From the NCBI GenBank assembly GCA_947601445.1, contig CANQGD010000012.1, forward strand, positions 1 through 46,835: a stretch of 46,835 nucleotides of DNA, in the 5' to 3' direction. A model generated the notes under the pieces. It saw only the letters and a program-made list of their open reading frames with translations. It made no database searches and had not been told where the DNA came from. The position numbers and the translations under genes were made by a program. The stretch's first letter is position 1, and every line of letters starts with the position of its first letter. This DNA is from an uncultured Clostridia bacterium. Lineage in GTDB: Bacteria > Bacillota > Clostridia > Christensenellales > CAG-314. Below are positions 25,900 to 34,384 of the stretch, one piece after another.

Positions 25900-26655
25900 T
25901 TACTTGTTCGCTTTTAGACGGTACGCCGCGGGAGACATAGAAACCTGTTTCTTAAATAAACCTACCCAACATTCTTCATCAAGACCAATTATTTCGGCGA
26001 TTTCATAACAAGACAAATTTGTTGTTGCAAGAAGATTTTTTGCTTCTTCAATTTTTTTCATTCTCACATAGGTGGGTAGATTACAATGAAACTCTTGCTC
26101 TAAATATACTCGCAAAGAATTGGTTGTGATATGAAGTGTGCTGCTCACTGATGTCAGCGTTATTTTCTTGTTCAAATGAGAATATATAAAATCGTCAAGT
26201 TGTTTGGGAAATTCGGCGTCTACCATGACAAATTCACGCAAACAAGCCTGAACCCCAAAAGAGATTAAAGATAGCGTATCTTTGGCGAGTATTTCATCAT
26301 AAACAGGTAATCCGTCTCGAAATTGTTTGATATGCGGGTTGGCATTGGCGTCGAAATAAAATCGAGATACAACTATATATGCAATTGTAGAAGAGTATAA
26401 TTCAGATACAACTTCTCCGATTACTTCTGCTGTTTTATCGGCGAGCAAGCGAATGTTTGGGTAGTGCGATGTTAAACGGAGCTGTCTTTCACTCCATTCT
26501 TTTGCTTGGACGTCTGCATATGTTGTGTCTGTTGCTACAATCAACTTAAATTGAGGGTCAAAAACAGATATGTTCACTTGAATAATATCACTGATCGTGT
26601 CAATCCAAGTTTGCAAACCCGTTTGACTTTGCGTATCAAATTTAACGTAAATCAT
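25900..26655 (-). CDS. AraC-family transcriptional regulator
   Basis: This 251-residue protein has a C-terminal AraC DNA-binding domain (about 150-250) with two HTH units: I-T-L-T-S-V-S-S-T-L-H-I-T-T-N-S-L-R and a second with S-C-Y-E-I-A-E-I-I-G-L-D. The N-terminal 145 residues form a sensor-like domain I do not recognise, lacking the cysteines of its neighbour. It starts 15 bases after the PocR-type regulator and is probably co-transcribed with it. It is a candidate regulator of the galactose genes, alone or with its neighbour. Confidence 0.85.
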   Translation of the reverse strand: MIYVKFDTQSQTGLQTWIDTISDIIQVNISVFDPQFKLIVATDTTYADVQAKEWSERQLRLTSHYPNIRLLADKTAEVIGEVVSELYSSTIAYIVVSRFYFDANANPHIKQFRDGLPVYDEILAKDTLSLISFGVQACLREFVMVDAEFPKQLDDFIYSHLNKKITLTSVSSTLHITTNSLRVYLEQEFHCNLPTYVRMKKIEEAKNLLATTNLSCYEIAEIIGLDEECWVGLFKKQVSMSPAAYRLKANK

Positions 26656-26670
26656 ATTGTTAAATCGTCC

Positions 26671-27507
26671 TTATTTGTGTTGTTTTCTGTATTGCGATGG
26701 CGTAATTCCTGCTTTCATTTTGACTCTGAAAAATTGCGAGAAAACGCTGGGCTTGTTAAAACCAAGAGCGTTTGATATATCCGAAATAGACATTTTTGTA
26801 TTTATAAGCATATCTTGCGCACGTTGAAAGCGTACTCTGTCGATATAGTCGTGCGGAGAACTTTTGTAATACTTCTTAAACAGAGCATATAATTCGTGAT
26901 AAGCGATGTGCAAATCCGTACAAATATTTTCTACTGTTATTTTTTCCATTAAATGGTCGTTGATATATTGTTCAATTTGCTTGGTAAATGAGTTGGATAT
27001 AGAGTGAAATATTTTTTCGTCTCTGATGTAACCTACAAACATTTTTAGTAAAAGAATGGTAGATGTAAGTTGTTCCTTATCGAGAAGTTCAAGTTTATTC
27101 CACTGTTTGAGCAACTCATTTTTGTCAAGACCATATTGTTCGGCAGTTTTTGCGACCGTTTCTTCGGATGAATATTCGCCGTTTACATCGCGGAATTTTC
27201 CAATCATTATGTAGCCGACAGGCGCATTATCGACATAAATCGGAGTAACAGCTTCGGCTATTCCTGCATGGCAACAATAAATATAAGGTTCAGGATATTT
27301 TTCCGAATCTTTTGCGTGTTTTCTATCGCACTCCATACATTTGGAAAGTCGCCCTTCATCTTTTCCTATCGCAAGGCAATAATCTTCCCACTCTCCGACA
27401 TCGAGAACGGGTTGCAAGTTTGTGTCGAATAGTGTGATGACGACGTGAGTTATTTTGTAGAACAAAGTCATCACTTCTTTAATTTTTTCCATTTCGTGCG
27501 TAGTCAT
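26671..27507 (-). CDS. PocR-domain AraC-family transcriptional regulator
   Basis: This 278-residue protein has an N-terminal PocR sensory domain (about 10-150), recognisable by C-M-E-C-D-R-K-H-A and Y-C-C-H-A-G-I-A-E-A-V-T-P-I, and a C-terminal AraC DNA-binding domain (175-275) ending T-P-S-Q-Y-R-K. PocR domains bind small molecules, including hydrocarbon-diol or sugar ligands. The gene is divergent from galT with a 140-base intergenic region, a classic place for a local activator. The ATG at 27507 lies about where transcription should start and has no ribosome site. A second in-frame ATG five codons on (27492) also lacks one, so the message may be leaderless. Confidence 0.9.
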   Translation of the reverse strand: MTTHEMEKIKEVMTLFYKITHVVITLFDTNLQPVLDVGEWEDYCLAIGKDEGRLSKCMECDRKHAKDSEKYPEPYIYCCHAGIAEAVTPIYVDNAPVGYIMIGKFRDVNGEYSSEETVAKTAEQYGLDKNELLKQWNKLELLDKEQLTSTILLLKMFVGYIRDEKIFHSISNSFTKQIEQYINDHLMEKITVENICTDLHIAYHELYALFKKYYKSSPHDYIDRVRFQRAQDMLINTKMSISDISNALGFNKPSVFSQFFRVKMKAGITPSQYRKQHK

Positions 27508-27513
27508 GTTTCT

Positions 27514-27542
27514 ATTATAGTATATGGCTACACAAAAAGCAA
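27514..27542 (-). promoter_or_regulatory. Minus-strand promoter of the regulator-GT8 unit
   Basis: On the minus strand TTGCTT (27542-27537), a 17-base spacer and TATAAT (27519-27514) form a SigA promoter. The predicted start site falls at the ATG of the regulator. Confidence 0.7.
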
Positions 27543-27552
27543 GAAAAAAATA

Positions 27553-27615
27553 TTTAGAAAAGCGATATTTTTGTAGCGATTTAAGGTAGAAAGTTAAAAA
27601 GTACTATGATATAAT
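27553..27615 (+). promoter_or_regulatory. galT promoter with two-box TAGAAA element
   Basis: TATAAT is at 27610-27615. In place of a -35 hexamer lies GGTAGAAA (27585-27592), exactly 17 bases upstream, and a second box TTTAGAAA lies at 27553-27560. The same boxes at the same spacing occur at 34232-34294. A poor -35 overlapped by a repeated box is typical of an activator-dependent, AraC-type promoter. Confidence 0.65.
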
Positions 27616-27647
27616 AAGACAAAAATTGCGCTACAAGGTCTCAAAAT

Positions 27648-29114
27648 ATGATTTATTCTGCTATCGACGCACTGCTGCGTTATGCCGAAAAAAACTTATA
27701 TTTGTCGCAAAAGGATGTTGACTATGCTCGCAACGGCATTTTGGAATTGCTTGGTTTGGACGCATATTCGTCGGAAATTCCCGTGTCGGATGTGGATGAT
27801 CAAACACCCGAACGCTTGCTTGACGTATTGACTACCGAATGTGTTTCGAAGGGACTGTTTCAACCCGAACAGGCGGAGTATTATCGCGACGGCATAATGG
27901 CGCAGTTGATGCTTTCTCCAAGCCAAGTGCAATCTGTTTTCGAAGATAAATTAAACAATCTTGGCAGTGCGGCTGCGCTTGATTGGTTTTATCGATACAG
28001 CGTCAAGTCGGACTATGTAAAAAAAGCTGCGTTGGACAAAAATCCGCGGTTTGATTCGCAGGGTTTGGTTGTAACTATCAACAAAGCAAAGCCCGAGTTC
28101 CGCGATCCCCAAAAGGCAGTCAGCGGCAATTCTACTAAAAGCGGCTATCCCAAATGCAATATTTGCCACGAAAACGAAGGTTTTGCGGGCAGAAGTAAAC
28201 GCACGCTGCGCACAATTGATATAACGCTTGGCGGACAGAGGTGGTTTTGGCAATATTCGCCCTACGGATATTTTTATCAGCACGGAATTGCAGTAAATTA
28301 CAAGCATACGCCGATGTACATAGATCGAGGCACTTTTACGCGGCTTATGGATTTTGTCGATCAATTTCCGTGTTATTTCATTGGATGTAATGCGCCACTT
28401 GAACGGATAGGTGGCAGTGTGCTTGCGCACGACCATTATCAGGGCGGCGGCGAAATATTGCCTATGCACAAGGCTGGGGCGGTTTATGCGTTGAAAAACG
28501 GTCGCTATCCGAACGCGACGGTTGAAGTAGTCGATTGGGCGGGGACGGTTGTTCGTATTGTTTCGTCGGCTCGCGCGAATATAGAAGATATAGGCGAAAG
28601 CATCCGTGTCAAATGGGTGTCTTACGAAAATCGTTCACTCGGCATTGTGGCAGAGGATGAAAAAGGAATACACAACGCCATAAGTCCTACGGTAGTCAAA
28701 ACAAAGCGCGGATACGAAATGAGTATTATTCTCAGGAGCAACATAACTTCGGATAAATATCCCGACGGCGTGTTCCACGCTCATCCCGAATTTCATATTA
28801 TAAAGAAAGAATCTATCGGGCTTATCGAGGCGCAGGGCTTATTTATTCTTCCCGGCAGATTGGAAAAACAGTTATATGGGGTGGAAAAACTTATATCAGA
28901 TGGCAAACCTTTAACGGAAGAACTGAAAGATTTTGAGTTGGTATATAACGAAGTTGTTGATGGTTTGAACGGCGAGCGTGATTTCGACAAAGTACAAGCT
29001 GCCATGCGTTCGGAACTCGGTTCTATTTGTAATCGAATTCTCGAAAATACGGCAGTGTTCAAAGACAAGTTGCAAACTGTTGCATTTATGCAGGATTTGG
29101 GTTGGGCGCTATGA
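27648..29114 (+). CDS. galT: UDP-glucose-hexose-1-phosphate uridylyltransferase, class II GalT
   Basis: It exchanges UMP between UDP-glucose and galactose-1-phosphate in the Leloir pathway. The 488-residue length and the signature G-G-S-V-L-A-H-D-H-Y-Q-G-G are those of the Firmicutes class II enzymes, which differ from the E. coli type. It is first of galT-galK-galE and its TGA overlaps the galK ATG (ATGA). Its promoter carries the two-box element described separately. Confidence 0.95.
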   Translation: MIYSAIDALLRYAEKNLYLSQKDVDYARNGILELLGLDAYSSEIPVSDVDDQTPERLLDVLTTECVSKGLFQPEQAEYYRDGIMAQLMLSPSQVQSVFEDKLNNLGSAAALDWFYRYSVKSDYVKKAALDKNPRFDSQGLVVTINKAKPEFRDPQKAVSGNSTKSGYPKCNICHENEGFAGRSKRTLRTIDITLGGQRWFWQYSPYGYFYQHGIAVNYKHTPMYIDRGTFTRLMDFVDQFPCYFIGCNAPLERIGGSVLAHDHYQGGGEILPMHKAGAVYALKNGRYPNATVEVVDWAGTVVRIVSSARANIEDIGESIRVKWVSYENRSLGIVAEDEKGIHNAISPTVVKTKRGYEMSIILRSNITSDKYPDGVFHAHPEFHIIKKESIGLIEAQGLFILPGRLEKQLYGVEKLISDGKPLTEELKDFELVYNEVVDGLNGERDFDKVQAAMRSELGSICNRILENTAVFKDKLQTVAFMQDLGWAL

Positions 29115-30229
29115 ACGAAAATTACGAATACAAAGTTTCCGCTGCGGGGCGCGTAAATATTATTGGCGAACATGTCGATTATTGCGGCGGCAAGGTTCTT
29201 CCTTGTGCGCTGTCGCTTAACAATACCGTATACATACGTCGTAACAATAGTGATTGCATTAACATCAAATGGACTACGTTGGATGAGAATGTGAGCATTC
29301 AACTCGAAAGATTATTGGACTTTTCTTTTCACAAATACGCCAAGTACATTGTCGGTTGCGCTTATTTGTGGCGTGAACATGGGCATCGCCTTGTAGGTTG
29401 CGACCTAAAATTGGATTGCACCGTGCCATTCGGTAGCGGATTGTCAAGTTCGGCGGCAATAGAAGTGTCGGTACTTGCGGCATTGGCTACAATTGCGCAA
29501 GAACCTATTGACAAAAAGGAAATAGCATTGATCGCGCAGCAGGCAGAGCATAAATTTGTCGGCGTGATGTGCGGAATAATGGATCAGTTTGTGTCCGCCA
29601 ACGGCAAAAAGGACAACGCGCTGTTGTTGGATTGCAAAACGTTGGAATTCGAGTATATCCCCATCAAACTCCGCGATTATTCCCTTGTAATTATCGACAG
29701 TTGCAAACCGCACGACTTGGTTGTAAGCAAATACAACGAACGCAGACAGGAAACTGAAGAGGCGTTGCGTTTGTTGCAAAAGAAACTTGACGTAAATTGT
29801 CTTGCGGACGTAAGTTCGGAACAACTCGAAAGTTACAGAGATTTGCTTCCGCCCGTAATATACAAGCGCGCAAAGCACGTTACAACCGAATGTGAAAGGG
29901 TTCGTTTTACCGCAACGGCGTTAAAAAACGGTTATTTGGCGGCGGTAGGCGCGGCGCTTAATGCTTCGCACAAATCCCTTTCCGAGGATTACGAAGTGGC
30001 AGGCGTCGAGTTGGATACATTGGCTCGTTTGGCGCAAAAGCATCCCGCTTGTCTGGGTTCTCGCATGACGGGCGCGGGCTTCGGCGGCTGTACGGTTTCC
30101 TTGGTAAAAACGGACAGCGTGGCGGATTTCAAAGCGCGCGTGCTTGAAGGATACAAAAGTCAGATAGGCTACGACGCAAAAGTGTACGAAACGGATATAT
30201 CCGATGGTATAATAATACAAAAATTGTAA
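29111..30229 (+). CDS. galK: Galactokinase
   Basis: This GHMP kinase phosphorylates galactose to galactose-1-phosphate. The 372-residue protein has the galactokinase signature G-R-V-N-I-I-G-E-H-V-D-Y-C-G-G, the ATP motif P-F-G-S-G-L-S-S-S-A-A and the C-terminal G-S-R-M-T-G-A-G-F-G-G-C. I take the ATG that overlaps the galT stop; an upstream ATG in the same frame at 29102 would add three residues and lies inside galT. Confidence 0.96.
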   Translation: MNENYEYKVSAAGRVNIIGEHVDYCGGKVLPCALSLNNTVYIRRNNSDCINIKWTTLDENVSIQLERLLDFSFHKYAKYIVGCAYLWREHGHRLVGCDLKLDCTVPFGSGLSSSAAIEVSVLAALATIAQEPIDKKEIALIAQQAEHKFVGVMCGIMDQFVSANGKKDNALLLDCKTLEFEYIPIKLRDYSLVIIDSCKPHDLVVSKYNERRQETEEALRLLQKKLDVNCLADVSSEQLESYRDLLPPVIYKRAKHVTTECERVRFTATALKNGYLAAVGAALNASHKSLSEDYEVAGVELDTLARLAQKHPACLGSRMTGAGFGGCTVSLVKTDSVADFKARVLEGYKSQIGYDAKVYETDISDGIIIQKL

Positions 30230-30244
30230 AAGGAGTTAAAAGTT

Positions 30245-31258
30245 ATGAAGGTACTTGTAACGGGCGGAGCGGGCTATATCGGCTCGCATACGGTGGTGGA
30301 ACTGCAACAGGCAGGGCACGATGTAGTTGTTATAGACAACTTTTCCAATTCGTCGCCCGTTTGTTTGCAACGTATAGAGCAGATAACGGGTAAAGCCGTT
30401 CCCTTTTACGAGGGCGATGTGCGAAACACAGAGTTGCTCAACAGGATATTTGACGAACACAAAGTAGATTGGGTAATTCACTTTGCGGGACTCAAAGCGG
30501 TGGGCGAATCGGTAGAAAAGCCGTTGGAGTATTACGACAACAATATCGGCGGCACGTTGAAACTGCTTGAAGCAATGAAGTCTCACAATTGCAAACGCAT
30601 TGTGTTCAGCTCGTCGGCAACGGTGTACGGCGATCCCGAACGTCTGCCCATAGACGAACTATGCGCAGTAGGCGGCACAACCAATCCGTACGGTACAAGC
30701 AAGTATTTTCAGGAGCGCATTTTGCAGGACGTTTACAACTCGGATAACGGTTGGACGGTAGCATTGCTCAGGTACTTCAACCCCGTAGGCGCGCACGAAA
30801 GCGGACTTATAGGCGAAGATCCGGCAGGTATACCCAATAATCTTACTCCGTTTATTGCCAAGGTGGCAATAGGGCAATTACCGGAGATAGGCGTATTCGG
30901 CAACGATTACGACACGCCCGATGGCACAGGCGTCAGGGATTATATTCACGTTGTGGACCTTGCCAAGGGGCATTTGGCGGCGATAGATAAACTTACGCAG
31001 TCGGGAGTATATGTTTACAATCTCGGCACAGGCGTCGGTTACAGCGTGTTGGACGTTATACACGCCTTTGAAAAGGCTTGCGGACACAAGTTGCCCTACA
31101 AAATTAAGTCTCGCCGCGCAGGGGACATTGCAGCCTGTTATGCGTCGAGCGACAAAGCCAAGCGCGAACTCGGTTGGCAAGCTACGCTCGGCATTGACGA
31201 GATGTGCGCCTCGTTGTGGAATTGGCAAACAAAAAATCCCAATGGATACCATTCCTAA
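30245..31258 (+). CDS. galE: UDP-glucose 4-epimerase
   Basis: This NAD-dependent short-chain dehydrogenase-type enzyme interconverts UDP-galactose and UDP-glucose. The 337-residue protein has [10 protein letters not shown] (7-16), S-S-S-A-T-V-Y-G, the catalytic Y-G-T-S-K and A-C-Y-A-S at the C-terminal side. AAGGAG precedes the ATG. It is 15 bases after galK and ends the first part of the Leloir operon. Confidence 0.96.
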   Translation: MKVLVTGGAGYIGSHTVVELQQAGHDVVVIDNFSNSSPVCLQRIEQITGKAVPFYEGDVRNTELLNRIFDEHKVDWVIHFAGLKAVGESVEKPLEYYDNNIGGTLKLLEAMKSHNCKRIVFSSSATVYGDPERLPIDELCAVGGTTNPYGTSKYFQERILQDVYNSDNGWTVALLRYFNPVGAHESGLIGEDPAGIPNNLTPFIAKVAIGQLPEIGVFGNDYDTPDGTGVRDYIHVVDLAKGHLAAIDKLTQSGVYVYNLGTGVGYSVLDVIHAFEKACGHKLPYKIKSRRAGDIAACYASSDKAKRELGWQATLGIDEMCASLWNWQTKNPNGYHS

Positions 31259-31279
31259 GACTTATGTCTTATGGTTTTT
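31254..31279 (+). terminator. Weak candidate terminator overlapping the galE stop
   Basis: TAAGAC/GTCTTA (31256-31261 with 31266-31271), a 6-pair stem with a TTAT loop, includes the stop codon and is followed by TGGTTTTTC. Confidence 0.5.
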
Positions 31280-31303
31280 CATATTATTTTTCTCTTCGTT
31301 GCG

Positions 31304-31328
31304 TCGCTTGCAGATTTTCTGCAAGCGA
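31304..31328. repeat. Strong inverted repeat between galE and the DUF6119-like gene
   Basis: TCGCTTGCAG (31304-31313) and CTGCAAGCGA (31319-31328) are perfect 10-base arms with a 5-base spacer and imperfect extension outward (TTGC/GCAA). There is no T-run on either strand. It could be an mRNA hairpin or the edge of inserted DNA. A weak promoter, TTGCAA at 31329-31334 with a poor -10 18 bases on, may start the next gene. Confidence 0.6.
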
Positions 31329-31392
31329 TTGCAAACTAAAAAATTAGAAAAGGATAAATTTAGCAGATACATAAGTTTAACACGGAGGAGTT

Positions 31393-33002
31393 ATGAGTTC
31401 AATAAACATTTTCAGAATTGACAAAGACAGAATTAATGATTTCAAGGAAAATTTAGGCAAAATTTGTAAAACTATCAATAAGGTAAGCTCAATAAACGAA
31501 CAAGAAATTAACTCGATTTTGTATGTAAAAAATGACCCATATATAAAAAATAGTCTTTCGTGGAACTGGGTTCTATCAGAATTTGGTGAACAAAATATTC
31601 AAAAAGAAAAACAAGCATGGGCGGTAATGCTTGTAAATGTAAATGAGTGTTATTATGCTCTAACGTTTGGCAACGCCTTCTATCGTGTTGATAAATTTGC
31701 TGATAAAGATTTTGCATTTTCTTTGGGTAGAAAATTTGATTATAAAAAAATTAAATCGACAGCGCAGACTAATCCGAATTCGAATAGAAACAAAACTGTC
31801 GTATCATATTTGAGAAACGAGAGATTTGAATATGATAGTGGTGAGTCTTTTATAAAAATAAAAGGTAAAATTAAATTGGATGAAGATTTTAAGCTATTCG
31901 GCGAAGATATCGAAATTGGCACGTCTATTAAACTTAACATTGGCACACCTACAATAGATCAGTGTATAAATATTTTATTTTATCTAAATGATTTATCAAA
32001 GCAAGCTGATGTTACCAAAATTCCGATTTTTGTTAAAGTGAAAAATGCGCAGTTGTTGGAAGAGTTGGATAGGCAATTAGAAAGAGATTTGGTTAATGAT
32101 AATTTGGATATTTGTTTTTCTGATTTCGATGTGATTGGTACACAAGAGGTATTTTACAGCGCAGCGCAGAAATTTACAATAAAATCAAATCGTCGTTCTA
32201 AAATAATTGATACACTAAGCAAAGATGAAATTGAACTTTTTTGTAAAGAAAAAGGACTACAATATAATGAAATAATACTTTCTCTAAACATTGAAGTTCA
32301 AACGGAGGATTCTTCGCACGAATATACGATTAAACAGTTAATTGATTACACAAATGAAGATAAAAAATGTGTCCTTGTAAAAGGCGAATGGTATCAATAT
32401 AATGATGATTATTTGGCTGAATTGGATGCGTCAATGGACGAATTTGATATTGACGAAAATCCCAATTTTAATTGGACAAATGAACGTTATAATCAAATAT
32501 TGGATAAAAAATATGATGAAGAAAAAGATTTTTCCGACTATGTTGGCAAATCAAAAGAAGAAGTACTTGGATTGTTACAAAAAAAATATTATTCGGAGAG
32601 GGCTTATAACGAATACTTGGCGAATTCATTAGGCTATACGCTAATGGACAGAAAATTAGAAATTATAAATGGACATAAAATAGAAGTGGCTGATTTGTAT
32701 AAAGATGAATGTCTTTATGCTGTAAAAATTGGTAATTCATCTAGCAAACTTTGTTATGCGGTCGATCAAATTGAGGCTTCTGCAAAAGGTATAAGAAAAA
32801 AAGAATTGTCTTTTGATAAGCGCATAAACAGGGGGCGATTATATTTGTTTTGGAGCGCGCAAAGCCATTGCCCGTACTTAATGGTAAAATTATTTTGAGT
32901 TCGTTAAAATTGTTGGTTTTGAAAAATAGACTAAATGAATGGAAAAACACGATGCGACATCTTGGTTTTGAGCCGGAAGTTTTTATAGGATATTCTCTAT
33001 GA
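31393..33002 (+). pseudogene. DUF6119 / TIGR04141-family gene with a frameshift near its 3' end
   Basis: This is a large, sporadically distributed protein family usually met in defence or mobile islands. The block W-A-V-M-L-V-N-V-N-E-C-Y-Y-A-L-T-F-G-N and the following L-G-R-K-F-D-Y-K-K-I match the family start. The first frame ends at 32898 (501 residues) with an unlikely tail. The expected C-terminus continues in the next frame from the G5 run at 32831-32835, giving E-R-A-K-P-L-P-V-L-N-G-K-I-I-L and ending H-L-G-F-E-P-E-V-F-I before TGA at 33000-33002. One missing G would explain it. GGAGGAG precedes the ATG. The gene is very AT-rich and splits galE from galM, so it is probably acquired. 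The frameshift could be real, a phase-variable tract or a sequencing error. Confidence 0.75.
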
Positions 33003-33063
33003 AATAATTGTTAATAAGCAATGTTTCGGTTCCATCTAGTTAAATTTAGCGTGTTTTGTAGAG

Positions 33064-33094
33064 TTGCGTATAGTGTATTTATGTAATATACTAT
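33064..33094 (+). promoter_or_regulatory. galM promoter with overlapping inverted repeat
   Basis: TTGCGT (33064-33069), a 17-base spacer and TATACT (33087-33092) form a plausible promoter. ATAGTGTAT (33070-33078) and ATATACTAT (33086-33094) are inverted arms with one mismatch that cover the spacer and -10, a position suited to a repressor. Confidence 0.5.
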
Positions 33095-33136
33095 TAGAAT
33101 GACAGTAGACATGTTATGCAGGAAAGTTGGTGAAAA

Positions 33137-34120
33137 ATGGCAATGAAAACATTCAAACAGTCAGAGCAAATTTACGTTATAGAAAGCGATAATCTATCTG
33201 TGGAAATATCCAATCGCGGTGCAAGTATTCGTTCAATATGGTTTTCGGGGAGAGAACTGTCTCTCGGATTTTCGTCGCAAAGCAACCGTATCAAAAGCAA
33301 TACTTACAGCGGAGCGGTCATCGGACGTGTTGCCAACCGAATTGCGGACGGCAAATTTACGTTGAACGGAACGACCTATTCGCTGTCGCGAAATGACGGC
33401 GAAAACACTCTGCACGGCGGCGCAATCGGCTTCGATCAACGTCTTTTTTCGGTGCAGACGCTCGATACAACGTCGCTTGTAATGACTTTGAACAGTCCCG
33501 ACGGCGATCAGGGATTCCCCGGAAATCTTACTTTGCGCGTGGAATTTGTTTTGGACGGAGCATCGCTTACCGTGCGTTTTTCCGCCGTCTGCGACAAAGA
33601 TACGTTTTGGGCGCCCACAATCCATCCGTATTTCCGCCTTGGCACAGAACAAACAGTTGACGAAACCTATCTGCAAATAAACGCCGACAGTTACACGCCG
33701 ATGGGAGCGGGGCAAATTCCCACGGGAGAGATTACCGCGGTAGAAGGTACGCCGTTGGACTTTCGGCAGGCTAAAAAAATAGGCAAAGACATAAATTCCG
33801 CTCAGTTGCAGCCCACAAGCGGTTACGACCACAATTTTGTGTTGCGGCATAGCGCAAACGAATGTGCGGCATTGGCTTTCAACGAATCAAGCGGCATAAA
33901 AATGGAAGTTTTTACGGATATGCCCGGTCTGCAATTCTATTCGGGTAATTTTTTGCAGGGTTTCAACGGCACGCAAGATCTCATTCCGTGCGCAGGTTTT
34001 GCTCTCGAACCGCAATTCTTTCCCAATGCCGTAAATACTCCTTCGTTTCCACAACCGTTATTAAATAAGGATAAAATAAATTCATATTTCATTCGATACA
34101 AATTCGGGTTATTAGGTTGA
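33137..34120 (+). CDS. galM: Aldose 1-epimerase (mutarotase)
   Basis: It interconverts beta- and alpha-anomers of galactose so that GalK can use it. The 327-residue beta-sandwich protein has G-R-V-A-N-R-I, N-T-L-H-G-G, the catalytic His in H-P-Y-F-R-L, Y-D-H-N-F-V-L and the catalytic Glu in L-E-P-Q-F-F-P-N-A. It is separated from galTKE by the DUF6119-like gene and has its own promoter and terminator. Confidence 0.94.
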   Translation: MAMKTFKQSEQIYVIESDNLSVEISNRGASIRSIWFSGRELSLGFSSQSNRIKSNTYSGAVIGRVANRIADGKFTLNGTTYSLSRNDGENTLHGGAIGFDQRLFSVQTLDTTSLVMTLNSPDGDQGFPGNLTLRVEFVLDGASLTVRFSAVCDKDTFWAPTIHPYFRLGTEQTVDETYLQINADSYTPMGAGQIPTGEITAVEGTPLDFRQAKKIGKDINSAQLQPTSGYDHNFVLRHSANECAALAFNESSGIKMEVFTDMPGLQFYSGNFLQGFNGTQDLIPCAGFALEPQFFPNAVNTPSFPQPLLNKDKINSYFIRYKFGLLG

Positions 34121-34128
34121 TGTATATT

Positions 34129-34163
34129 CGGGATGTTCTCAACAAGAATGTTCCGATTTTTTT
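34129..34163 (+). terminator. Terminator after galM
   Basis: An 11-pair stem (34129-34139 with 34145-34155, three G-U pairs) with a CAACA loop is followed by T7 (34157-34163). Confidence 0.85.
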
Positions 34164-34231
34164 GCAGTTTATCTTAATTTCTTTTATTTATAAATAGTAA
34201 TAATAATGCCTTAATTAAAACGCAAATTTTT

Positions 34232-34294
34232 TTTAGAAATCATATATTTCTTGCAGAGTTTGGGGTAGAAATGAGATTTATTGTCGTGTATAAT
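34232..34294 (+). promoter_or_regulatory. Promoter of the galactan transporter unit with the two-box TAGAAA element
   Basis: TTTAGAAA at 34232-34239, GGTAGAAA at 34264-34271 and TATAAT at 34289-34294 have the same spacing as at the galT promoter (33 and 17 bases, no gaps). ATATTT and TTT between the boxes are also conserved. Confidence 0.68.
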
Positions 34295-34384
34295 TTAATC
34301 ACTAAATTGGGAAAGGGATATTGTCGCCTTTTGACGATAATAGATGTATAGTCCCGAATTTATAATCAAGTTGGAGGAATTGAT

